In this document: positions 44,268 through 52,594 of the stretch, piece by piece | Numbering within the stretch: the first letter of the stretch is position 1 | Layout: each line of letters starts with the position of its first letter | Assembly: GCF_900115745.1 (NCBI RefSeq) | Contig: NZ_FOXP01000007.1 | Span: 124,001 to 188,000 of the forward strand | Length of the DNA stretch: 64,000 nt | Direction of reading: 5' to 3' | Source: Sphingomonas rubra | GTDB taxonomy: Bacteria; Pseudomonadota; Alphaproteobacteria; Sphingomonadales; Sphingomonadaceae | Notes under the pieces: generated by a model | Told to the model about the DNA's origin: nothing | Databases searched by the model: none | The model's input: only the letters and a program-made list of their open reading frames with translations | Program-made: the position numbers and the translations under genes

Positions 44268-46562
44268 TCAGGCGACCTGATCGTCCTCCATTTCGGGATC
44301 CGCTTCCGTCGAGGCGGTGGCTGGCACTTGCGACAGGGCCTCGCGCATGGCTCTCCGATCCAGAGCGTCGGCGCCGATGTTTTTAATAAGGCCCGAGTAG
44401 GTGTCGAACGCTTGGCCAAAGATGGCCTTACGCTCATCCTTGGACAACTCGTCCTTTGCCTTCTGAGTCTCGCGACAAAATGCTGTTTCATAATGATCGT
44501 GAAGGGCAGCGAAGACTTCCGCGCGGCACTCGGATCGCTCTTCGGCCACGATCGACTGCAGGCCCGGATGCGTCGGGTGCCAGATCTCGAGGAGAAGGTA
44601 GCGATACTTCGGCCACTGGTCAGGCTGCATCTCAGCCCGGTAAACAACGCTCCGGAACGTTTGGTTGCTCGGGCGGACCGCCCAGACCTCCTTGTCGTCC
44701 GCTACCTCCCCGATGAAGACACGGATCAGTCGCTTGAGCTGCGTGGGCGACCGCGGCACGAAAAACTGATTTAGCTGCGTCACGTACTCGTCAAACGCCT
44801 GGTCACGGTCGATCGGCGGTTGATCCCCAAAGTCGCCTTTCTTGAGCTTACGCTCGGCCTTTTCGACCAGTCCGAGGAAGCCGCAGACGAGCGCGGTTTG
44901 GAAGGCGACCGTAGTGAAGAGTTCGTCGTACAGGCGGTTGCACCAATCCACCATCTTCGGGTGGATCGCGCCGTCTTCGCCGCGCACAAGTTTTTTGTCG
45001 GAGAGGTCACCGAACAAGCGAGCGGCGCGATCCCGCCGAAGCCGAGTCACAGTGTCCTCTATGCGCGTCGCGGTTGCGTCGAGACGCCGCGAGCTCGCCT
45101 CGATCTCTGGAACGTCGGTTCGGAAATAGCCGTTCCTCAGCCGCTGTCGGAGGCTTGTCCGGTGAGCCTCAAACACGCGGCCGATCCCCTGTCCCTCGAG
45201 CAGGATGGGTTTGAGTTGCCGGTCCTGTTCCCGCTCTAGCTGCTCACCCATCTCGATGACGGCGCGGTTGTGGCGATCGAATGGGGCGAAGCGTTCCAAT
45301 GCGCCGATCACATAGGTGCCGTAGCGGCTGTCGAACTGGGTCGCTAGCTTCTCGGCCGCGGCGGCAGTGAAGAGATCCCGGCGGATTGTGTCAGCCGTTC
45401 CGGCGCCGAGCAGGTTGCGTCCATCTAGCCTTGCAAGGAGATCGTCGAGCCGCGTGCGGTTGTAGAATGTGCCTGCGCGAGGTTTGACGCCCCGTACGGT
45501 GCCCCCGTTGTCGAGCATCATATGCTCCGTCATGTAGTAGATATGGGGCACGCCAGTGATGGCCACCGGTGTCTGGATCTTCTGTCGGCTGCCTTCCTGG
45601 TCGAGCTCGACGTTGGCGATGCGCAGCGCGTGCGGCGAGCGGGCGTCGCGTTCCTTTATGTGGGACAGCGTGCGACGCATTAAGAAGCTGATAAGGTCAT
45701 TGTCATCAAGCAGCTTGTTGCGGGCGTCTGAGACCTGTCGCGCCGTCTTGTTCAAGGTCAGGAAGATCGAGCGCGCAGCTTTTTTCATGTCGAAGTCGCC
45801 GGTGTAGACGGTGTCGAGCTCGGGGATCGTGCAGAGCAGGACGGGCAGGTTGATCTCATTGAGGTTGAACCGCTCGATGTAGTTCTTGGTCCAGGCCGAG
45901 TAATATTCCTTAAAGGGGGCGCGGCGCTCGTCGGACCATTGGTCCTTCAAATTTCGGTAGATCGCGAGCAGCGCCATGGCCCGGTGCTGGCCGTCGACGA
46001 TTACCAGTCGCGTGCGGTGGGTGTTGAGCTTCAGGCGGACTAGGTCGCTTGTGAGAGGCCGTCCGTCGTCGATAGGCTGCTCGAATTGGAAAACTTCGCT
46101 GCCGACACTTCCCGATCGCGTCGACAAAACCGGATGCTCCCGATCCCCCTCCGGTTCGAGTGTCTCGACCGAGACTTCAGGATAGAAGCTTTCTGGCTGT
46201 GTGCGCCCTTCGCGGATCGGCATGACCACGATTACAATCGGCGGGAAGAGCTTGATCATGTCCTTCGATTGCTCATCGAGCAGATAGGGCACCAGCTCAG
46301 CCGAGACGCGCGCGTCGTCGATGTCGCGCTGCATAATCTCGTCGAAGTCAAGGGTCTGGAAGTCGAAGATTTCACGAACCGGAGCAAGGGCGCTCAGCAG
46401 CTTGTCGTTCGACGAGGTAGAGAAGTTCAGCCCAACATGAGTGAGAAGATACTTTACCTCCAGCGACCGCGAGCCCCCGCTCCCGGCGCCCACGCGAAAC
46501 GAGCCAACCGTTCCTTCGAGAGTAAGGTCTAGGGCGGTCTCTCGACGCAGGCGTAGCGCCAT
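44268..46562 (-). CDS. Large DGQHR domain protein (right module)
   Basis: 764 aa, much longer than the left copy (432). The motif VIVDGQHRAMALL lies at 188-200, followed by IFLTLNKTARQVSDARNKLLDDND, which parallels the left copy's IFNTVNRYAKQTS block. The C-terminal 400 residues are mostly helical and unassigned; no HNH or other nuclease motif seen. It may be the nucleotide-hydrolysing sensor that SspE's DUF262 domain provides elsewhere. It lies 3 bp after the right GIY-YIG gene. Confidence 0.78.
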   Translation of the reverse strand: MALRLRRETALDLTLEGTVGSFRVGAGSGGSRSLEVKYLLTHVGLNFSTSSNDKLLSALAPVREIFDFQTLDFDEIMQRDIDDARVSAELVPYLLDEQSKDMIKLFPPIVIVVMPIREGRTQPESFYPEVSVETLEPEGDREHPVLSTRSGSVGSEVFQFEQPIDDGRPLTSDLVRLKLNTHRTRLVIVDGQHRAMALLAIYRNLKDQWSDERRAPFKEYYSAWTKNYIERFNLNEINLPVLLCTIPELDTVYTGDFDMKKAARSIFLTLNKTARQVSDARNKLLDDNDLISFLMRRTLSHIKERDARSPHALRIANVELDQEGSRQKIQTPVAITGVPHIYYMTEHMMLDNGGTVRGVKPRAGTFYNRTRLDDLLARLDGRNLLGAGTADTIRRDLFTAAAAEKLATQFDSRYGTYVIGALERFAPFDRHNRAVIEMGEQLEREQDRQLKPILLEGQGIGRVFEAHRTSLRQRLRNGYFRTDVPEIEASSRRLDATATRIEDTVTRLRRDRAARLFGDLSDKKLVRGEDGAIHPKMVDWCNRLYDELFTTVAFQTALVCGFLGLVEKAERKLKKGDFGDQPPIDRDQAFDEYVTQLNQFFVPRSPTQLKRLIRVFIGEVADDKEVWAVRPSNQTFRSVVYRAEMQPDQWPKYRYLLLEIWHPTHPGLQSIVAEERSECRAEVFAALHDHYETAFCRETQKAKDELSKDERKAIFGQAFDTYSGLIKNIGADALDRRAMREALSQVPATASTEADPEMEDDQVA

Positions 46563-46565
46563 ACT

Positions 46566-47207
46566 TCAGTTCCTTCCAAGAAGGGGATAATGGATACGAT
46601 TCAGGATATTCTCTATGTCGACGTATGTCCCGGGCGGCCCAGCGATCACAGTCGCTACTACAAATAATCGGGACGGCGGGATACTCCGCGCCCGTACTTC
46701 CTTCGCGAAGCTGTGATCGCGCTGATCCTCTTCGGAGGCGCCGGGATCGGGGAGCTCGCCGTATTTCTCGATGAGCGCCTTGTGCTGGCCCAGTCGGGTG
46801 CGCAGTCGCTCCGACATGCCGATGTAGATCGGAGAAGCAGAATTCGGAGCTGAGGCTTCGAGGACGGTTCGTATCGTCGCGAGGCGAGCGGGCTCCTCGA
46901 CGATCCGTTCCAACAGCGACTCGGAGAGGGTCGGGCGGTGCTCGATCTGGCCTTCGTAGCGGGGCTTGAGCGGCCCGCGAAGCTGGGCCGAATAGGGTTG
47001 CTCACGGAAGTAGCGGAAGACCGTCTCGTCGAGGAAATCTCGAACAGCGTCTTTAGCGGCGGAGGTCCCTCGGCCCGCTTTCAGCTCAAGAATGTCCGAC
47101 GTGATCCGGTCGAGATCGAAGGCGGTGATCTCCGGAGTGTAGTACCAAGCGTATACGCCTGGCGCGAACGGCACGTCGCCGATGTCATGCCAGTTGTAAA
47201 TCGCCAT
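46566..47207 (-). CDS. GIY-YIG nuclease-like protein with long insertion (right module)
   Basis: 213 aa. GVY at 17-19 and YIG at 128-130 are separated by about 108 residues instead of the usual 10 or so. The rest of the domain follows normally: RLRTRLGQHK (Arg and His, 134-143) and a C-terminal IENILNRIHYPLLGRN with the catalytic Glu (199). It is thus a GIY-YIG fold carrying a large helical insert after the first strand. First gene of the right module, mirror partner of 33585-34001. The 407 bp upstream (47208-47614) hold no gene I can support. Confidence 0.72.
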   Translation of the reverse strand: MAIYNWHDIGDVPFAPGVYAWYYTPEITAFDLDRITSDILELKAGRGTSAAKDAVRDFLDETVFRYFREQPYSAQLRGPLKPRYEGQIEHRPTLSESLLERIVEEPARLATIRTVLEASAPNSASPIYIGMSERLRTRLGQHKALIEKYGELPDPGASEEDQRDHSFAKEVRARSIPPSRLFVVATVIAGPPGTYVDIENILNRIHYPLLGRN

Positions 47208-47614
47208 CGAGTGTCACAACGCCTTTCGCCATATGCGACCGAGGTCGCTGCGAGCGGCTAATTCCGCGCAGGTACTCCGTTCAGCCTGACGGTAGCAAGG
47301 CCGCAGGCTCGTTGCACCGGTAGAATTTGGATCGTTGCCGTTCCTGAGTCGTGCGTCTGCTGACGCTCGGTTGAGGACACTTTAGCCGTGGCAGCCCCCA
47401 ACGGCTGTAGCCGGCGTTGGAGGCCGCGCAAATCGCCTCGTAAGATGCAGCCCTTGTCACCACCTCGATGTTGTGAATGTTTCGTCGGTCCCCACTTACG
47501 GAACGAATTCCTGATGTCGTGATTGCTGCGCGGGTAGCTTCCGATACCAATGACCTCTGGACGAGCCCGCCTACGCTGGGGAGGCGAGTTCACCCCTCCC
47601 TTGAGCTGCTAATC

Positions 47615-49192
47615 TCACCCCTCGTCTTCAGCAACCATGCGTAACAGGCTCCGCAGGCGACGGCTGGCCTCAGCGTCACCACCAGGCCTAGGGCATAGAA
47701 GCATGCAGTCGCTGGCTCCGGGGAGCGTTGCCAGTTCCAACCAATGGTCAGCAGGCGGGGGAAACAGGACGAATCCTCCCATCGGGTGACATCTGACAAT
47801 CTGGTCCCCAGCGGCCCACCCGATCGTCCTCCTGTAGCGCTCGACCGTGTAAGGCTTGGTATCGTTCTTAGACCGCCTACCGTGGTGGCCCGGACTGGCG
47901 AGGCAGGCGTCCCCAACCAGGAGCGACCTGCCGCGTGGCGTAGTGATACGAATGAGGTAGTCGGGCGAGCACTTCTCCTCGGTCCCGACGAAAGGGCGTC
48001 CCGCATCCAGTTCCTGATTGTGCGCGACCCATTCCAATGCGGAAATAGCCCGATCATGGGCCGGCGGCAGCTTGCTGTAGTCGACCAAAACCGGTTCAGC
48101 CTCGAAATCCAATTCGATCGTGGACGTCCCCTTCTCGAGTCGCCATTGGCAGCGCTCGATCGTCTCCCCGCCCTCGATGGAGCAAGCGCCGGAAAAGCCG
48201 AGCGTCCTGAACTCGTTGACTAGCCAGATTGCTCCCCAGAGTTCCCAGAGGTTGTTGAGGAACACCGGAGGGTAGTGCGACCTCGCGGACTCGAACTCGG
48301 TCATTGCGTCGGACGGCGACGCCGCGAAGGCTCGCAGGAGCAGCCGCAGCCGGTAATCGCGCTGAAGCAGGGGACCCGGATGGACTTGGACACTAAGTTC
48401 TTCAGCGAGCACGAACCCTGCCAGCAAGCTCTTCAACTCGCTCAGGCGAGCCAGCGTCGCACTGAGTCGCCTCGCTTCCCCTTCGATATTCTCCTGTCGC
48501 GCGCCCGGGTTTGATCGGGCGGCTCTCGCCGTGGCAGCAGTGAGTGCCACGGCGACTTCCCCGCGATGATCGCTAAGTTGGGTCGCTCTGCGGGCGGCCC
48601 ATAATGACACCAACGCATTCTCCGGAAGGGGTACGTGCATCCTTGAGCGGGGAGCGAGCTCGACAAACGGCTCACGGCGGATCGAATGTGCGGCGAGCAT
48701 TTCCTCCCCCACGAGGCGGATCGTCTCGGACGGCATGCTCGGCCGCAGCGCATCGCGCGGACGGCTCCAGGTCCGGTCGGGCCGTTGTGCGAGGACGTCC
48801 CACGCCCCGGGGAGACCCAGTTCGGCTTCGACATCCTCGGCCATCGAGACTACGTCACCGTAGCCTAGCAGCGCCGTTGGCACGACGTAGCAGCGAAGCA
48901 CGCCTCTCGGGTTCTTCAGCTCGGCGGTGAGTTCACCGGCGCGCCGCTTTCTCGCCAGCAACTCGGCCAGATCCCAACGCTGCCATTGGGTCCCATCTTC
49001 GCAAGGGTCGGTCAGCTTCGGCAGCTTGGCATCCCCAGCGAGCTGCGCGGGATAACCGCGGGTCAGGATGTCAAGGAACGGCTGATCGTCGCGGATCTGG
49101 AACCAGAGGTCAGGGTTCCAATCGTAGACGATGTGGGAGCCGTCCGCCTCCGCAACCCGAACAGCCTCTATGGTCGTCCTCGTCACTGCCAC
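47615..49192 (-). CDS. McrC/DUF2357-like protein with altered nuclease motif
   Basis: 525 aa. The N-terminal beta-rich half is followed by LWELWGAIWLVNEFRTLGF (315-333), typical of DUF2357/McrC-like proteins. A PD-(D/E)XK-like core lies at SPDYLIRITTPRGRSLLVGDACLAS (409-433), where the expected DAK is DAC, so the catalytic Lys is missing. KPYTVERYRRTIGWA continues the family pattern. It starts inside the 3' end of the AAA+ gene (10-bp overlap), a standard mcrB-mcrC arrangement. Either inactive, using a migrated Lys (SKND, 441-444), or a scaffold. Confidence 0.68.
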   Translation of the reverse strand: MAVTRTTIEAVRVAEADGSHIVYDWNPDLWFQIRDDQPFLDILTRGYPAQLAGDAKLPKLTDPCEDGTQWQRWDLAELLARKRRAGELTAELKNPRGVLRCYVVPTALLGYGDVVSMAEDVEAELGLPGAWDVLAQRPDRTWSRPRDALRPSMPSETIRLVGEEMLAAHSIRREPFVELAPRSRMHVPLPENALVSLWAARRATQLSDHRGEVAVALTAATARAARSNPGARQENIEGEARRLSATLARLSELKSLLAGFVLAEELSVQVHPGPLLQRDYRLRLLLRAFAASPSDAMTEFESARSHYPPVFLNNLWELWGAIWLVNEFRTLGFSGACSIEGGETIERCQWRLEKGTSTIELDFEAEPVLVDYSKLPPAHDRAISALEWVAHNQELDAGRPFVGTEEKCSPDYLIRITTPRGRSLLVGDACLASPGHHGRRSKNDTKPYTVERYRRTIGWAAGDQIVRCHPMGGFVLFPPPADHWLELATLPGASDCMLLCPRPGGDAEASRRLRSLLRMVAEDEG

Positions 49193-52100
49193 GGCGATAC
49201 GAAGCCGAGCCGCTCCTGGTGACGGGCGAGCTTGAGGCGATGCCGGGTGCGGGGCAGCTCCTCAAGATTGCCCACCACCTCCTCAAGCGACTTCAAGGCG
49301 GGCCTAAGCTGGTCATAGGCGCCAGAAAGCTTAACGAGCACGCGGCTCGCGATGAGGCGATCCACCAAGTCGTCGCGGTTCAGAAGGCCTCTTCCCTGCA
49401 GGTCAAGTCGGTGGTGAAGCGCGAGCATGGCCCGCAGATCGTGGAGCACGCGTCGGGAGGGGAGTAGGTCCTGGCGCAGATCATGCCTGTGAACCGCCTC
49501 GCTCAACGCACCGAGAACGCTAGCCAGACCTTCGTTCGAGCTGTTGCCCCCGGCTATCGCAGCAGGGAGACCTGGAAGCTGGGGGAGGTCGCCGGCCGAA
49601 GAACGGGCGGGCAGCTCATCGGCGTCGTGAGCCACCTGCGAAAGTTCGAGGAGGAAGCAGCGATCGATGACCTTCGGGGAGGGAGGGCGGGAAGAATCGT
49701 CGATGTTCATGGTACCGAAAACCCTGCTTGGAGGCAGTGGCTGACCGTCGAAGAGTTCGCCTGCCTCGCTCTCAAGGGAGTGGAACAGGCGCGACATGTA
49801 GTATTCGGGTCGCGTCAGGTTAAACTCGTCGAAAAGTATGAGATGAGCCTCCCCCGGTCGGTCCAGAAGAGACTTGAGCCTACCGTCGCGGCCAAAGAGG
49901 TGACCGTCGTCCGCCCAGTGCGCCTGAACGGGAACGTCATGGAAACTCTGCCCCGGACGCTTGCCGAGGAGGCGCGCGATAAGCCGCACCAAGCTAGACT
50001 TGCCGCACCCTGGTGGCCCGGCCAGTAGCACGACAGGGCGGACTGATAAGGCGAGCAATGCCACGACGATGTCGTCGAAAGCTTCTCGCGGCAGCTCATT
50101 CATAACTTCGCGGGTGGCTGCCAGCGCATTCGAAAACTCAGCGTCCGGCACACTCGGACCCCAACCTGTGTTCTGCGTCGAACTCAGCGAAGATGCCGCG
50201 TCCGCAGTCGGCAATCCGCTCGAGGGTTCTTCGACGGCGTCCGGGCCTGAAAAGACTGGCGCATCCGCGACGACCGCATGCTCGCCCGGGTGGTCGTCGT
50301 CGGTGCCGGTGAGCTCGCTTCGAATTGGTGCCTGGCCCGGATGGCCTAGCACCTCAATGTCCGCAACCACACCATCCATCAGACCGCCCAAGTCGTTCGG
50401 CGTGTCAACGTCGCCCAGGAGATTGGACAGCGAGGCACGATCGCCCTCGCGCACGACCCGTTCCAGCTCGCTCGTCGAAATCCAGCCACTTTCCGCGGTG
50501 ACGGCGACGATCTTGGACATGCCCAGGTCTAGGACCACGTCCTCGGCGGCGTCCACTGCAAGCGCGCCTGAGGGCACTGTGGCGTGGAACGGCTTGGGCG
50601 TCGCCTCCTCCCGCGTTCGCAGAGTGCCTACGTCAATCCAGAGGCGGCTCGTTCCAGTGACTTCCGTCGAGGATACTGTCGCGCGCTCTTTGATCGGGTC
50701 CCACGCAAGGTCCATTCGACCCGGCGCCCGTTGCACGTGCAGGCTCTGGTGGCCTCGACCCCGACGCGCCTCCACTCCGGCCGACGGTCCGGGAACGAGC
50801 CTCGCCTTCAGCTGGTCGCCCTGCGCGAAGGGCGGCAGGCTGCCTATCGGGCGCTTGCCCCCGTCGTCCACGAATGGGTCGTTGGGATCGAGCAGCGTGA
50901 AGTGGCGTTCGCGGCTCGTGGGATCCTTGATCCCGAGCAGGAGGGGGTGCTGCAAAGTCGCCTGGAGAGGGGCATCGAAGGTCTCGCTCCGCTGTCCGGC
51001 CTGTTCACGGAGGCGCGGCGGCGAGTAATTGTGAAGGATGTGAGCAAGCCCGCCAGCCGCGGCTGCGACGGCGAATGACTCGCCAACACGAAGGACTTGC
51101 GGCCGGCGGCCGTCCAGGAACAGGGTCGCCAGCATCGCCTCTTCGAAGCCGGGCAGCATGCTGGTCCCGCCAGCAAGGAGGACCGCGTCGATAAGACGGT
51201 GTGAATCGGCCGGTCCTTCAACCTCGCGTTCCTGAAAACGCACCTCGCTGCTGCGACGGGCGGCCTCGGACGAGACCTGATTGTCGTACAGGCGCTCACA
51301 CAGCTTCTCGAATACCGGGCGCAACTCCATCCAGAGCTCGGTCGACAGCGCTTCGAGCAGGGTACGGTCAATTACGAGCGCCGCGCCGTCCTGGGTACTT
51401 TGGACGTCTCCTGAGCTTGCCCGGACCTTCGCGCTCTCGATTTCGCGAAGCGACGAGTCAAGCGTGTCCCGCCCAAGCATCTCGGCAAGCCGCTTGTCGA
51501 TCCACCGGCCCGCGTGGTCGTCGCTGTCCCCTCGAAGTGCGCGGAGCCGCAGATCGCGCTGGGCGCCCGTGGCGTCGACGCCGACCATTGTCCGGTCGCG
51601 CCGACTCACTATGATCGTCATATTCGCGGTCGAAGCGCCGACGTCGACCACCAAGATGACGTTGTTGTGGCCAGCCTCGAGCGAGAGATTGCGTTTCAGT
51701 AGCCGAAAGTATTCCGCGACCATCTCAGGCTCGGGCAGGATCACCACGCCTGGGATAGCCGCCTCGACCGCGTCTCTGTACCGGATCCTTGTCTTGTCGT
51801 CCGCGATGGAGGGCATGAGCGCGTATTTGCGGCGCGCCTGCATGGCAGCGGGCAGCCTCGCCAACACCTGCCGAAGATACTCTCGGAACACCTCGTCGCG
51901 TTCAAGATCTCGGAAGGGCGTGCGCGGATCCGTTTTGTCGTAGATGATTTGCCGCTTGGTCTTTCCATGCAGCATCCAATCCTTGACGTCGTCGATTTGC
52001 TCGAACCAGGCGCCTTCGTCTGGGGCGTCGAGCTGCAGCGTCCATTGCTTGCGGTTCGTGATCGAAGGATCAGCGACGACGTAACATCGAGAAGGCTGGA

Positions 52101-52227
52101 ATGGCCGGCCCCCCTCCTGAAGAAGGAAGCGGAAAGCGCCTTCGCTCATCTCAAGCTGCCTTCCGATGCTCGCCTGGCTTCGATCCGATCGGCGCAGCGG
52201 GTGCGCAAAACCGTGAGTCAGAGCCAC
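49183..52227 (-). CDS. Hsp70/actin-like ATPase fused to McrB-type AAA+ GTPase
   Basis: 1014 aa. An Hsp70-like nucleotide-binding domain covers about 130-400: phosphate-1 motif VVDVGASTANMTIIV (193-207) and adenosine motif VLLAGGTSMLPGFEEAML (349-366). A beta-rich, Hsp70-substrate-like region and linker follow (400-690). The C-terminus is an McrB-type AAA+ module: Walker A LLAGPPGCGKSSL (734-746), Walker B LILFDEFNLTRPEYY (796-810), sensor GTMNIDDSS (838-846) and Arg finger KVIDR. A chaperone-like sensor coupled to a restriction motor is unusual. First gene of a two-gene operon with the McrC-like gene. Confidence 0.82.
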   Translation of the reverse strand: MALTHGFAHPLRRSDRSQASIGRQLEMSEGAFRFLLQEGGRPFQPSRCYVVADPSITNRKQWTLQLDAPDEGAWFEQIDDVKDWMLHGKTKRQIIYDKTDPRTPFRDLERDEVFREYLRQVLARLPAAMQARRKYALMPSIADDKTRIRYRDAVEAAIPGVVILPEPEMVAEYFRLLKRNLSLEAGHNNVILVVDVGASTANMTIIVSRRDRTMVGVDATGAQRDLRLRALRGDSDDHAGRWIDKRLAEMLGRDTLDSSLREIESAKVRASSGDVQSTQDGAALVIDRTLLEALSTELWMELRPVFEKLCERLYDNQVSSEAARRSSEVRFQEREVEGPADSHRLIDAVLLAGGTSMLPGFEEAMLATLFLDGRRPQVLRVGESFAVAAAAGGLAHILHNYSPPRLREQAGQRSETFDAPLQATLQHPLLLGIKDPTSRERHFTLLDPNDPFVDDGGKRPIGSLPPFAQGDQLKARLVPGPSAGVEARRGRGHQSLHVQRAPGRMDLAWDPIKERATVSSTEVTGTSRLWIDVGTLRTREEATPKPFHATVPSGALAVDAAEDVVLDLGMSKIVAVTAESGWISTSELERVVREGDRASLSNLLGDVDTPNDLGGLMDGVVADIEVLGHPGQAPIRSELTGTDDDHPGEHAVVADAPVFSGPDAVEEPSSGLPTADAASSLSSTQNTGWGPSVPDAEFSNALAATREVMNELPREAFDDIVVALLALSVRPVVLLAGPPGCGKSSLVRLIARLLGKRPGQSFHDVPVQAHWADDGHLFGRDGRLKSLLDRPGEAHLILFDEFNLTRPEYYMSRLFHSLESEAGELFDGQPLPPSRVFGTMNIDDSSRPPSPKVIDRCFLLELSQVAHDADELPARSSAGDLPQLPGLPAAIAGGNSSNEGLASVLGALSEAVHRHDLRQDLLPSRRVLHDLRAMLALHHRLDLQGRGLLNRDDLVDRLIASRVLVKLSGAYDQLRPALKSLEEVVGNLEELPRTRHRLKLARHQERLGFVSPWQ

Positions 52228-52376
52228 TTCGTCGGCCAGCAGCGCACGGGTATTTCAGCTCAAGAAGCGGAGCAGTATCGCCAAGGATCTCAGGAACAAG
52301 TGGCATCTCGCTCCCGATGATGGCCGCTGATGTGAAGTCGGGCAACCCCGAACGTCGTGAATGGTAGCGTCTCGAA

Positions 52377-52529
52377 TTGACCGGCGTCGACACATGGTAT
52401 GCGCACCGCAAGTCAGTCGGACAATTCGAGCCGAGCGGCGCGCCCGACGCTCGCTTCGCCGTCAGCAGTCACGCGGCGATGAACGAAGGGCAGCTATCGG
52501 AAATCGAGAAGGTGCTCCTGAACGTCTGA
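52377..52529 (+). pseudogene. Orphan 50-codon ORF, possible gene remnant at the island end
   Basis: 50 aa reading LTGVDTWYAHRKS near the start and ending SEIEKVLLNV, with protein-like composition but no good start codon (TTG after TAG) and no recognised family. It lies in the 367-bp space between the Hsp70-McrB gene and the EthD gene and may be the 3' end of a chromosomal gene cut by the island. The rest of the gap shows nothing. Confidence 0.3.
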
Positions 52530-52594
52530 TAATGGGTCTGTTCTGCATAAGGCTCGGCATCGATCCTTCGGGAGTGATGCCGACGCTCTGGCTC

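Noticed and set aside
47258-47593. Possible small minus-strand genes (89 and 111 codons) between the right module and the McrC-like gene
   Set aside because: No ribosome-binding site, no family pattern and poor third-position GC bias; two overlapping frames are equally open, as expected by chance.
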